Source: an uncultured Agrobacterium sp. (GTDB taxonomy: Bacteria > Pseudomonadota > Alphaproteobacteria > Rhizobiales > Rhizobiaceae). From it: a stretch of 43,968 bases of DNA. The DNA lies in NCBI GenBank assembly GCA_913777615.1, contig CAJYTK010000010.1, positions 1 to 43,968 on the forward strand, in the 5' to 3' direction. The position numbers and the translations under genes are program-made. The stretch's first letter is position 1, and the number at the start of each line of letters is the position of its first letter. The notes below the pieces were generated by a model. That model was given only the letters and a program-made list of their open reading frames with translations. It did not search any database and was not told the origin of the DNA. Of the stretch, positions 27,031-35,349 are shown piece by piece.

Positions 27031-27642
27031 TCAAGGGCCGTTCACCAGTGCCAGAATGAGTTGGTGGACCGCGCCGCCATCGGTGAGTTCGACTTTGTCG
27101 AAATCGCGCCCGCGCTGGCGCTGTTCGTCTGACAATTCCTTCAGCCGCTGCTGCAAAACGGCGCGAACCTTCTGGCATTTTGGATCATCTTGCGCCCTTA
27201 GACCCACACTATAGGCCTCGATCTTCCTCACCATGTCGAGAATATGCTCGCCATGCACCCGCTCGTGCTTTTCCACGCCAGCAATGAAGCGTTGCCAGCT
27301 CGCAGCGACCTCCGGCGACAGTTTGGCGGGCGCCTTCGGCCATGTGTAGATGATCGTGAGATTGGGTCGCGCCGTAGCCAGGACGCAGGCACCATCTGCC
27401 TGCGGGCGATAATCCCGCCGCCAGGTGAGCTTGAATGTGGTGTGCGCCACCGCCTGGACACCCGCCTGCGGCCCGCGCTCGCCGATGGAACGATAAAGCT
27501 CGATGCCAGAATTGCCGGAAATCGCATAGGTTTTGATCTGTTCGGAGGGCTTCCAGCTACCACTTTGGGCTTGGGCGGCAATGGGTGTGAGAAAAGCGGT
27601 GACAAGACCGGCGACGGCAGCGGTGAAGCGGAAGGTGAGCAA
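27031..27642 (-). CDS. DUF922 family secreted protease-like protein
   Basis: Exported protein of 203 residues with a signal peptide (about 1-26, ending AQA). HERVHGEH (residues 126-133) is an HExxH zinc-protease motif, the hallmark of the DUF922 predicted Zn-dependent proteases. The preceding KLTWRRDYRPQADGACVLA contains a conserved Cys. A second Cys (PKCQKV) may form a disulphide. Its target is unknown. The start is a TTG at 27642, with AAAGGA eight bases upstream. It is not linked in an operon with its neighbours. Confidence 0.85.
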   Translation of the reverse strand: MLTFRFTAAVAGLVTAFLTPIAAQAQSGSWKPSEQIKTYAISGNSGIELYRSIGERGPQAGVQAVAHTTFKLTWRRDYRPQADGACVLATARPNLTIIYTWPKAPAKLSPEVAASWQRFIAGVEKHERVHGEHILDMVRKIEAYSVGLRAQDDPKCQKVRAVLQQRLKELSDEQRQRGRDFDKVELTDGGAVHQLILALVNGP

Positions 27643-27854
27643 CGCAAAAGTCCTTTTTGATCATGCGCCGGACGATAAGCGAACTGGAGTTTGGCGGGCA
27701 AGCGGCCTTTTGAATCTCGCAAGGTCTGGGTGGCGACGAAGAACTCACTGCTTCTTATCACGCTCGGGCGGTGTCGCTACTGCCCAATTGGGCGAGGCGG
27801 ATCGCAACGGACAAAATGCCGTTGTCGATCTTTCGGCCGAAACTGAGAAAGCAC

Positions 27855-27892
27855 AAGAAAAAGGCCCCTGCGCATGAAACGCAGGGGCCTTT
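27855..27892 (-). terminator. Rho-independent terminator of the PRC-barrel gene
   Basis: A perfect 13-pair stem (AAAGGCCCCTGCG at 27860-27872 with CGCAGGGGCCTTT at 27880-27892) has a seven-base loop. On the minus strand TTTTTCTT follows. It lies 30 bases behind the PRC-barrel stop. Confidence 0.93.
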
Positions 27893-27922
27893 GATCGATC
27901 GCCCGAGGGCACGTGCGATCAA

Positions 27923-28399
27923 TCAATCGTCAAGCTTGTCATAGTCCAGCTTCGGAGCGTTCTGAAGCGCTTCCTTGGTGGTGTCGACGTGTGCCTTCCA
28001 CGTGCCATTGTCATTGTTGATAGCAACGGAGGTCGGGTCGAGAACGACATAGCTCTCATTGATGCCGAGGAAGCCGCCGACGCTTGCGACGATGCCGATG
28101 ACAGCCTTGCCATCGCCGATCACGACGTCTTCGATCTCACCGATCTCTTCGTTCTGGGCATTGTAGATGTTCATGCCTTCGAGCTGATCGGCAGTCAGGT
28201 CGGTCTTCTGCACGTTGACGAACTTCAGCGGGCCAGCCGGCTTGGTGCCCATGGTGAAGCCTGGACCAGACATCATCGCGTCAGAGCCAGCGGCGGCTGG
28301 TGCAGTTGCAGCCGGAGCGGCAGGTGCAGCCGTCTGGGCAAAGGCGACAGAGGAGGTCAGGGCTGCAACGGCAGCCAGTGCGAAAACCTTGTTTTTCAT
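27923..28399 (-). CDS. PRC-barrel domain protein, exported
   Basis: Secreted protein of 158 residues with a signal peptide (about 1-21, AFA-QT) and an Ala/Pro-rich linker. From about residue 60 a PRC-barrel domain is seen: LEGMNIYNAQNEEIGEIEDV, then VGGFLGINESYVVLDPTS, and a C-terminal helix (DTTKEALQNAPKLDYDKL). Such periplasmic PRC proteins are abundant in Rhizobiales; their function is unclear, with envelope-stress roles proposed for some. The start ATG is preceded by GGGAAGAA. Its promoter region faces the accessory cassette. A strong terminator follows. Confidence 0.87.
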   Translation of the reverse strand: MKNKVFALAAVAALTSSVAFAQTAAPAAPAATAPAAAGSDAMMSGPGFTMGTKPAGPLKFVNVQKTDLTADQLEGMNIYNAQNEEIGEIEDVVIGDGKAVIGIVASVGGFLGINESYVVLDPTSVAINNDNGTWKAHVDTTKEALQNAPKLDYDKLDD

Positions 28400-28566
28400 G
28401 AATGTTTCTTCCCTTTTGTATGCTGAACATGTTGTTCGGGGGAAGAACGGGTGGAGGTGGAATTGGTTCCGTTTAGATTTTACTTCAGCAATAAACGGAG
28501 CTATGAAGTTAAAGGTTGTGCTGGTAGTAATGTTCGCGTCTTTGTTGGAGCGAATCAGACTTTCCA

Positions 28567-28998
28567 ATGGCCGCTACGATGCAAACTCAACGTGAACTTC
28601 GCCTATATGACGACCCCTTCCGAGTCAGCATTTGTATGGGAGGCTTTTTCTTCGGTTGGGTTGCTGCACATTTCACTCTTGCCGCAATGATCGATAAACA
28701 TGACGGGAGCGGACCATCGATGGCGTTTGAAACCTCCATTGCGATAATACTATCAGCCTTGTCAGTGATCATCACGGTATTGGCGATTATAATAGCGATT
28801 GTTGGAACCTTCGGGTTCAACACATTGAGGCGGGCGGCTTTCGATGCCGGCATGAAGCATGCAGTCGCGCAAATGGCCGAGGGTGGCGAGATGAGAAATA
28901 TACTGCTTGCACGTGTTGATGAACTTGCTGCGAACGCGGGATTTAAGCCGCGGTCTGACAGCGATTGGGGCAATTCCGAAGCAGAGTACGGGGAATGA
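28567..28998 (+). CDS. Two-TM membrane protein of the accessory cassette
   Basis: Small integral membrane protein of 143 residues; no family recognised. TM1 is about residues 20-41 (FRVSICMGGFFFGWVAAHF), TM2 about 56-84 (SIAIILSALSVIITVLAIII), and a cytoplasmic tail of about 58 residues is helical and amphipathic. It is the first of three coupled genes. Its stop overlaps the metallopeptidase start (ATGA). The ribosome site is poor (GGAG 16 bases upstream of the ATG); an in-frame ATG four codons later is possible. Base composition is A+T-richer than in the flanking genes, as for the whole cassette. As part of a candidate defence operon it could be the membrane-acting component, which is inference. 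Confidence 0.7.
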   Translation: MAATMQTQRELRLYDDPFRVSICMGGFFFGWVAAHFTLAAMIDKHDGSGPSMAFETSIAIILSALSVIITVLAIIIAIVGTFGFNTLRRAAFDAGMKHAVAQMAEGGEMRNILLARVDELAANAGFKPRSDSDWGNSEAEYGE

Positions 28999-29501
28999 AG
29001 AAACCTTCTAAGGAATGGGAGAGCTTAAGCGAGTCCGATCGAGAGATAATTGCATCTCATCAAGCTGTGCCGCCTGTAAAAGTAGGCGAATTAGCGGCCT
29101 CTTTAGGATTGGAGGTCAAAGTCACAACGTTAGATGTCGGAATCTCTGGAATGATTGAACCTTCTGCGACGAGCAGAAGCGGTTTCAAAATAACTATTAA
29201 TAAGCACGAGCCCAAGCATAGACAGAGATTTACGCTTGCTCATGAGATCGCGCATTATTTGTTGCATCATGATCTGATCGGGGTTGGTCTGACAGATAAT
29301 GTGCTATATCGCTCAAAGCTAACAGACGCAAAAGAGGCTGAAGCCAATAGACTCGCTTCGGACATCCTTATGCCAAAACCTCTGTTACGGGACTGGGTGA
29401 AGGATTGTGGTGAGAGCAGAGCAGCAGATTACATTTCCAGAGCTTCCGCAGCGTTCGGAGTCTCTGAGGATGCTATGCGCGTTTCTCTAGGGCTTAAGTA
29501 A
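28995..29501 (+). CDS. ImmA/IrrE family metallo-endopeptidase
   Basis: Zinc metalloprotease-type protein of 168 residues. FTLAHEIAHYLLHHD carries HExxH (His83, Glu84, His87), and the third ligand is probably Glu114 or Glu116 in AKEAEANRLASDILMP, a pattern that is diagnostic for ImmA/IrrE. The N-terminal 80 residues match the family's usual start, with no helix-turn-helix. In ICEBs1, ImmA cuts the repressor ImmR, and in Deinococcus IrrE cuts DdrO. No such repressor is encoded here, so the substrate may be a partner in the cassette or a distant protein. The ATG at 28995 overlaps the previous stop by four bases (GGGGA precedes), and its own stop TAA shares one base with the next ATG. Confidence 0.88.
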   Translation: MKKPSKEWESLSESDREIIASHQAVPPVKVGELAASLGLEVKVTTLDVGISGMIEPSATSRSGFKITINKHEPKHRQRFTLAHEIAHYLLHHDLIGVGLTDNVLYRSKLTDAKEAEANRLASDILMPKPLLRDWVKDCGESRAADYISRASAAFGVSEDAMRVSLGLK

Positions 29502-30577
29502 TGACGGTCAACTATTTGCCAGTTATGAGCGTGCGGCCTTCCGAGATTGTAGCGTTAGCTGAGGTTCCTGATGTCGCTAAAGATCGAATGCTGCCGTTAT
29601 TTCTGGTCCGACCTTGGTTAGGCAAGGGCTCCTTAAGAAGGGCGACCGACAGAGTTCAGCATGCACTAGCTGGTCGTAGGTGGATAGCCGACTTAGATCT
29701 TAACTATGAGGGCGAGGACGAAGAGAGCGCCATGCAGATGTCGCGACTTCAAAATCCAGATAACGGCTATTCAAATTGGAAAAGCTTTATTGCGGATATG
29801 CCTAACTGCATACCTGCTGCAATTTTATCAAACAATTTTGCACAGGTGAAAGAACAGGTAAAATCTCTTTCATTGCTCGGCCGAGGGCTGGCTGTCCGTT
29901 TTGATCGGCGATCACTTGTGTATATCCGGTCGTTCGTCGAGATACTCTCAGCAGTTAATTTGCCAGATCTATACGTGATACTCGACTATGGTCAGAAGGA
30001 CAGCCGCCTGTTGAGAGACGTAGATGCCGCTGTCAGCGATTGCCGCCTTGTAATGGATGCTTTGCCGGATGCTAATCTAGCTATATCTGCGACGACCTTT
30101 CCGGGATCATTCGACGCCGAAAGTGAACATATTTATGAACGGTTGTTTCATGCGAATGTTGCGCAAGGAATACCCTCAAATACACTGATTTACAGTGATC
30201 ACGGAAGTACTCGAGTGAGCGACGATAAAGGAGGTGGTACGCCTCGGCCTCGGATCGACTTGCCGCGGGATAATGTATGGCACTTTTTTAGAAGTGATTT
30301 AATACGTAAGGATGATATGTCAAAAGACGAGTATATCACTCTTCGGGACGAAGAATATAAGAGGATGGCCGACCTTGCTGTAACAAGTCGTAATTGGGAC
30401 CCCTCGTTAAATATTTGGGGAACTCAATTCATAAAAATTACCCAGTTGGGATCTCAATTCGGTATCAACTCCCCCGCTAAAGCGACTGCGTGCAGGATCA
30501 ACATCCATCTAACTCGCCAAGCGTTGTATGGCTCAACTCTGACATCTAGAGATTTTGAAGAGGATTGGGTGGACTAA
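29501..30577 (+). CDS. Beta family protein (accessory cassette)
   Basis: Soluble protein of 358 residues. The start (YLPVMSVRPSEIVALAEV, then RMLPLFLVRPW) and the alternation of strand and helix segments with VRFDRR, YVILDYGQ and ISATTFPGSF look like the family annotated as beta family protein (Pfam Beta_protein). Family function is unknown, and its members often sit beside ImmA-type or DNA-binding genes in mobile regions. The C-terminus (DNVWHFFRSDLIRKDD) is conserved in that family as I recall it. It starts one base inside the ImmA stop (TAATG). The gene is clearly A+T-rich (35% G+C in 30301-30360 by my count). Its TAA overlaps the stop of the convergent esterase gene. Confidence 0.65.
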   Translation: MTVNYLPVMSVRPSEIVALAEVPDVAKDRMLPLFLVRPWLGKGSLRRATDRVQHALAGRRWIADLDLNYEGEDEESAMQMSRLQNPDNGYSNWKSFIADMPNCIPAAILSNNFAQVKEQVKSLSLLGRGLAVRFDRRSLVYIRSFVEILSAVNLPDLYVILDYGQKDSRLLRDVDAAVSDCRLVMDALPDANLAISATTFPGSFDAESEHIYERLFHANVAQGIPSNTLIYSDHGSTRVSDDKGGGTPRPRIDLPRDNVWHFFRSDLIRKDDMSKDEYITLRDEEYKRMADLAVTSRNWDPSLNIWGTQFIKITQLGSQFGINSPAKATACRINIHLTRQALYGSTLTSRDFEEDWVD

Positions 30578-31532
30578 AGTCGACCGCTCCACTCCCCATC
30601 CACAAACTTCAACGCATCGACAATCGACACCTTCCACAGCGACCAAACGTGATCGCCATCGGTAATGCGCAATTCCGATTTGCGGTTGTCGGCCTGTAGC
30701 GTTTCATGCAGCGCAACGGCGCCGCGCCAGAGGAAGAAGCCGTCGTGGTCTCCGACGGTCAGGTAGGTGGCGGGGAGGTCCTGGGATTCGGGGACGTGCT
30801 GGGCGACGAGGGTGAAGATGTTCTTTTCGTTGAAGAGCCTTGCATCGAAGGGCGTGCCGAAAGCGCCGGAGAAGTGGTCGCCGGTGGAGGGCAGGACGAT
30901 GCCGCTGGTGACGGTGGCGCGGTCGACGCGGTGGAAGAAGGCGCTGTCCTGAATGAGTTTCAGCTCCGCCGGGGTCTTGTCGAGTCGGAGGCGGGAACGT
31001 TCTGCCAGATGGCGCCTGACAGGCTCGCAACGGCGGCGTAGAGGTCTTCGTGGGCGTAGGCGAGGTGTAGCGCGCCGAAGCCGCCCATGGAGAGGCCCGC
31101 AATGGCGCGGCCTTGCCTGTCGTTGCGCACCGGTAACGTCTTTTCGACATGGACGCGCAGATCGCCGGTGAGAGCGGTTTCGTAATCGCCGGGGCCATCA
31201 ACGGCGGCGGAATCGACATACCAGCTGTTCTTTACGCCCGGCATGACGACGACCAGCGGGCGGATCGTGCCGGCGGCGATCATTCCGTCCAGCGTCTTTT
31301 CGATATTGCCAAGATCGCGCCAGCTGTTCTGGTCGCCATCATGGCCGTGCAGCAGATAGAGAACCGGCCAGCCGTTGTCCGGGGGCCCGCCATCCGGGCG
31401 GTAGATCTTCACCGGCACATCGGCGTTTAGCGCATTGCTGTGGAACGTTGCGTCGCTGAGGGTGCCGGAGAGGGCGGGCGAGGTGAGGCAGACGAGGGCG
31501 ATGGCGGAAAGAGCCAGGGTGTGCAGCCGCAT
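30574..31532 (-). pseudogene. Frameshifted secreted esterase (tributyrin esterase/EstD-like)
   Basis: An alpha/beta-hydrolase gene in two frames. The first part (31532 to about 30984) gives a signal peptide, the oxyanion-region VLYLLHGHDGDQNSW and the nucleophile GLSMGGFGAL, then hits a stop after 190 residues. The rest continues in another frame from about 30984 to a TAG at 30574-30576: LDKTPAELKLIQDSAFF, YLTVGDHDGFFLW and ITDGDHVWSLW, which hold the Asp and His of the triad. One missing base near 30981-30986 (GACTCGAC where GACCTCGAC is expected) restores the frame. It could be a sequencing error or a true mutation; as written the enzyme has lost its acid and His. It is G+C-rich (70% in 31081-31140). 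Confidence 0.85.
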
Positions 31533-31555
31533 ATCGCTTCTCCTTCCGTTTCATT

Positions 31556-31582
31556 GCGCGCAACGGCAATGTCGTTGCGCGC
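31556..31582. repeat. Perfect 10-bp hairpin between uvrB and the esterase gene
   Basis: GCGCGCAACG (31556-31565) and CGTTGCGCGC (31573-31582) pair around a seven-base loop. It lies 36 bases behind the uvrB stop and in the 5' leader of the esterase gene. No T tract follows on the minus strand, so termination is uncertain. Confidence 0.5.
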
Positions 31583-31618
31583 CTGAATGTTCCCGAGAGA
31601 CGTTTGTCTGCGCGCGGG

Positions 31619-34579
31619 CTATCGTCCCGGACGGCCCGTCTTGCCTTTTGTGCGACCCTTGCGCTTCTGTTCGCCGGGATCCTCATAGGAGCCGACGCCA
31701 ACCTTGCCACGCTTCAATGGACGAGGATCGTCCTTGCCGCCATGCGCGACTTCCGGCAGGCCTTCCAGAAGGGGGGAGACTCGCTTGCCGGTTTGGGTCG
31801 CAGGCTTTTCCGGCGCTGCGCCGCGGACGGGTTTTTCCGTGCGGCCAACCGTCATTTCGTCCAGCGTGTTCTTGCGGAAGAGGGGCTTTGCCGTGTCGGT
31901 GCCAGGGCCCATGTCGTCCAGCGAGGGTTTGGCAAACAGGGATTTGCCGTTGGCGTCTAAGGACTTGGCGTCCCCCTCCGGTCCCCTCTTTCTGGCTTTG
32001 CCCGAGGTGTCTTTCCCCCGTACGCCTTCGGCATTCGACGCCTCTTGCTTGGCGATCGGGTCATCCATTGCCGCAAGCTCGACGGCTTTGAGGCGCTTGA
32101 TTTCGTCGCGCAGGCGGGCAGCCTTTTCGAAGTCGAGATCGGCTGCGGCGTCGCGCATCTGTTTTTCCATGGCGTTGAGATGCGCCTGAAGATTGTTGCC
32201 GACAAGGTGGCCGCCATCGGCAAAGCCCTTGCCGGAAACGCCGGAAATATCGGCCCTTACGTGGTCGCGTTCATAAACTGAATCAAGAATGTCGGAGATC
32301 TTGGCCTTGACCGATTCTGGCGTAATTCCGTGCTCTTCATTATAGGCCATCTGCTTTTCGCGACGGCGGGTTGTTTCCTCCATCGCCCGCTTCATGGAGC
32401 CCGTCACCTTATCCGCATAGAGGATGACCTTGCCATCGACGTTACGCGCAGCGCGACCGATGGTCTGGATGAGCGAGGTTTCGGAGCGCAGGAAGCCTTC
32501 CTTGTCCGCATCCAGAATGGCGACGAAGCCGCATTCGGGAATGTCGAGACCTTCGCGCAGCAGGTTGATGCCCACCAGCACGTCGAAAGCGCCGAGGCGC
32601 AGATCGCGAATGATTTCGATGCGCTCCAGCGTGTCGATGTCCGAGTGCATGTAGCGCACGCGAACGCCTTGTTCATGCAGATATTCTGTCAGGTCTTCGG
32701 CCATGCGCTTGGTCAGCACGGTGCAGAGCGTGCGATAGCCCTTGGCCGCGGTCTCGCGGATTTCTCCCAGAACATCGTCCACCTGAGATCGTGCGGAGCG
32801 CACTTCCACCGGGGGATCGATAAGGCCCGTCGGGCGGATGACTTGTTCGGCGAAGACACCGCCCGCCTGTTCCATTTCCCAGCCGCCGGGTGTCGCCGAC
32901 ACGGCCACGGTTTGCGGACGCATGGCATCCCACTCCTCGAAGCGCAGCGGGCGGTTGTCCATGCACGAGGGCAGGCGGAAGCCATATTCGGCCAGCGTTG
33001 CCTTACGGCGAAAGTCGCCGCGATACATGCCGCCGATCTGCGGAATGGTGACGTGGGATTCGTCAATGAAGATCAGCGCGTTGTCCGGAATATATTCGAA
33101 CAGCGTCGGCGGCGGCTCGCCGGGCGTGCGCCCCGTCAGGTAACGAGAGTAGTTTTCAATGCCGTTGCAGGAGCCGGTGGCTTCCATCATTTCTATGTCA
33201 TAGCGGGTGCGCTGCTCCAGGCGCTGGGCTTCCAGCAGGCGGCCAGCCTTTTCCAGTTCCGCCAGACGATGTTTCAGCTCTTCCTTGATCGCCTTGATCG
33301 CGCCGTTCAGCGTCGGACGCGGCGTCACATAGTGCGAGTTGGCGTAGATCTTGACCGATTGCAGATCGCCGGTCTTCTGACCAGTCAGCGGGTCGAATTC
33401 GGTGATGCTCTCAATCTCGTCTCCCCACATGGAAATGCGCCAGGCAGCATCCTCCAAGTGGGCCGGGAAAAGCTCGATCGTATCGCCGCGCACGCGGAAG
33501 GAGCCGCGCTGAAAATCCATGTCGCGCCGCTTGTATTGCTGCGCCACGAGGTCAGCCAGCAACTGGCGTTGATCCAGCTTGTCGCCCACCTGCATCTGGA
33601 AGGTCATGGCGGTGTAGGTTTCCACCGAGCCGATACCGTAAATGCAGGAGACGGAGGCGATGATGATGCAGTCGTCACGCTCCAGAATGGCGCGGGTAGC
33701 GGCGTGGCGCATCCGGTCGATCTGCTCGTTGATCGAGGATTCCTTCTCGATGAATGTATCCGAGCGCGGCACATAGGCTTCCGGCTGGTAGTAGTCGTAA
33801 TAGGAGACGAAATACTCGACCGCGTTGTTGGGGAAGAAGTTCTTGAACTCGGAATAGAGCTGCGCAGCAAGCGTCTTGTTAGGAGCCAGAATGACCGCCG
33901 GGCGATTGGTGGCCTCGATGACCTTGGCCATGGTAAAGGTCTTGCCCGAGCCGGTGACGCCGAGAAGCACCTGGGATCGGTCACCGGAATTGATGCCTTC
34001 CACCAGATCGGCAATCGCCGTCGGCTGGTCGCCGGAGGGCTTGTAGTCCGTCACCATTTCAATGGCGATGCCGCCCTCGGACTTCGGCGGCCGCGCAGGC
34101 CGGTGGGGCGTCCACAGCTTGCCATCCTTGAAGAGCGGGTTGCCGCTTTCGATGAGCTTTGAGAGTGCGTCCACCGTGGCTGTTACCGCACCGGGCGCCA
34201 GGGATGCGGCATCTTCCAGCGATATGTCCATGCCCGCGACCGGATTGAGGCCAGCAGCGGCGCGGGTCTTCGGATCGGACGAGCCGCCGATGGAAACGCC
34301 GCGTGAGGTCTTGGAGGCTGTCGGCGTCTTGCTGGCCTTTGCGGCTGCTTTTTCCGCTTCCTTGCGCGCTTCGATCTCGATCTTCTTGCGGTGCTTGCCC
34401 GCCTTGGAGGCGACTTCGCGCTGGGTTTCGACGGAGGTCGCTTCGGCTTCCGCTTCCAGCTGCTTCACCCAATCGGCAACAGAGCCGGAGAGGGGAGCGC
34501 CTTCGAAGGACGCCTGCGGCATCTCTTCAAAACCATTTGAGGGGGAGCTTTCGGAGGGTTTTTTGGGTGATCTGGCCAT
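31619..34579 (-). CDS. uvrB: Excinuclease ABC subunit B, extended form
   Basis: UvrB is the damage-verifying helicase-like subunit of nucleotide excision repair and works with UvrA and UvrC. The UvrB core begins near residue 176 ([20 protein letters not shown]). Walker A is GVTGSGKTF (207-215), the beta-hairpin region is [20 protein letters not shown], and [38 protein letters not shown] and the UVR motif ([16 protein letters not shown]) follow. At 986 residues it is about 310 longer than E. coli UvrB. Roughly 175 extra residues precede the core (a charged Ala/Lys-rich helix and a linker), and about 135 follow the UVR motif (Lys/Arg/Gly-rich). Both are low-complexity and common in Rhizobiales. 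No clear SOS box was found upstream. Confidence 0.97.
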   Translation of the reverse strand: MARSPKKPSESSPSNGFEEMPQASFEGAPLSGSVADWVKQLEAEAEATSVETQREVASKAGKHRKKIEIEARKEAEKAAAKASKTPTASKTSRGVSIGGSSDPKTRAAAGLNPVAGMDISLEDAASLAPGAVTATVDALSKLIESGNPLFKDGKLWTPHRPARPPKSEGGIAIEMVTDYKPSGDQPTAIADLVEGINSGDRSQVLLGVTGSGKTFTMAKVIEATNRPAVILAPNKTLAAQLYSEFKNFFPNNAVEYFVSYYDYYQPEAYVPRSDTFIEKESSINEQIDRMRHAATRAILERDDCIIIASVSCIYGIGSVETYTAMTFQMQVGDKLDQRQLLADLVAQQYKRRDMDFQRGSFRVRGDTIELFPAHLEDAAWRISMWGDEIESITEFDPLTGQKTGDLQSVKIYANSHYVTPRPTLNGAIKAIKEELKHRLAELEKAGRLLEAQRLEQRTRYDIEMMEATGSCNGIENYSRYLTGRTPGEPPPTLFEYIPDNALIFIDESHVTIPQIGGMYRGDFRRKATLAEYGFRLPSCMDNRPLRFEEWDAMRPQTVAVSATPGGWEMEQAGGVFAEQVIRPTGLIDPPVEVRSARSQVDDVLGEIRETAAKGYRTLCTVLTKRMAEDLTEYLHEQGVRVRYMHSDIDTLERIEIIRDLRLGAFDVLVGINLLREGLDIPECGFVAILDADKEGFLRSETSLIQTIGRAARNVDGKVILYADKVTGSMKRAMEETTRRREKQMAYNEEHGITPESVKAKISDILDSVYERDHVRADISGVSGKGFADGGHLVGNNLQAHLNAMEKQMRDAAADLDFEKAARLRDEIKRLKAVELAAMDDPIAKQEASNAEGVRGKDTSGKARKRGPEGDAKSLDANGKSLFAKPSLDDMGPGTDTAKPLFRKNTLDEMTVGRTEKPVRGAAPEKPATQTGKRVSPLLEGLPEVAHGGKDDPRPLKRGKVGVGSYEDPGEQKRKGRTKGKTGRPGR

Positions 34580-34623
34580 GCGAGGAATATGGAGAGCTTG
34601 ATGCGCAAAGGGAAGAGGCGAGC

Positions 34624-34703
34624 GCTAAAAAACGAGTACAAAAAGGCAACGGTTTTATTGGAACAAGAGGCTATCCGCCGCGTTCTTATCGTCGTTTTTT
34701 AGC
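34624..34703. repeat. 80-bp stem-forming inverted repeat in the uvrB-GNAT gap
   Basis: GCTAAAAAACGA (34624-34635) and TCGTTTTTTAGC (34692-34703) are perfect 12-base inverted copies with 56 bases between. Inside, GAAC (34661-34664) and GTTC (34682-34685) pair too, so an extended hairpin is possible. It lies in the divergent gap and holds no reading frame. It could be a small RNA, a remnant of a small mobile element, or a regulatory structure. Confidence 0.5.
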
Positions 34704-34847
34704 CCGCTTCGAAAAGCAGTTCTGGTCGGGGTCAAATGCTTTGAGTGTGGGTTACGCAGCAGGAGACAAAACGATATTGGTTCTCGTCATCGCCGCTGGA
34801 CGGCGGATCAAGGTCTGGCTTGAACCTTGCAGACAAGAGGTAGTGTC

Positions 34848-35312
34848 ATGATTACGCGCCCCGCAACAGCAGAAGACGCGCAAGGTATGGCTGGAGTGCA
34901 GAACGAAATCTTTGCGGCGGGGCTGCGAAACACCCCGACGGATGTTGAGACTGTCACGACGAACTATATCTCGGATCCGGCCCGAATCGCCTGCACGGTT
35001 GCCGTCGATGAGGATGGGCGCATTCTTGGCTTTCAGTCGCTGAAGCTCGCCACCGCTGCTGGCAATCCTTACGGTGTAGCTGAAGGTTGGGGCATCATCG
35101 GCACGCATGTCAGCCCCTTCGCTGCGCGACGCGGTGTTGGCAAGGCGCTGTTCAAGGTGACACTCAAAGCAGCCGAGGCTTTTGGCCTAAAGGATATCGA
35201 CGCCAGTATTGGCGCCGATAATGACATGGGGCAGGCTTATTACGAAGCCATCGGGTTCCGAACCTATCGTACGACGGACGATCGTGTCTGCAAGGCCTAT
35301 CGACTCGGTTGA
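34848..35312 (+). CDS. GNAT family N-acetyltransferase
   Basis: Acetyl-CoA-dependent N-acetyltransferase of 154 residues. ITRPATAEDAQGMAGVQNEI is the N-terminal strand-helix, WGIIGTHVSPFAARRGVGKA is strand 4 with the Q/RxxGxG/A acetyl-CoA loop (RRGVGKA), and YYEAIGFRTYRTTDD is the C-terminal motif. Residues fit the PAT/phosphinothricin-like branch, which acts on small amines, but the substrate is not known. The ATG at 34848 follows AAGAGG. An in-frame start at 34827 would add seven residues. Confidence 0.87.
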   Translation: MITRPATAEDAQGMAGVQNEIFAAGLRNTPTDVETVTTNYISDPARIACTVAVDEDGRILGFQSLKLATAAGNPYGVAEGWGIIGTHVSPFAARRGVGKALFKVTLKAAEAFGLKDIDASIGADNDMGQAYYEAIGFRTYRTTDDRVCKAYRLG

Positions 35313-35349
35313 CGCTGACCGGTCGTCATCCGAGCCGGGACCGTTCAGT

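Noticed and set aside
28503-28595. 30-residue frame ahead of the cassette (leader peptide?)
   Set aside because: GGAG is only two bases from the ATG, the frame overlaps the first cassette gene out of frame, and nothing else supports it.
32330-34162. 610-residue open frame on the plus strand
   Set aside because: It is antisense to the uvrB core, has no domain, and results from the codon bias of uvrB (frequent absence of stops on the opposite strand).
34580-34847. LexA (SOS) box for uvrB
   Set aside because: No GTTC-N7-GTTC or GAAC-N7-GAAC motif was found; the GAAC and GTTC present have the wrong spacing.
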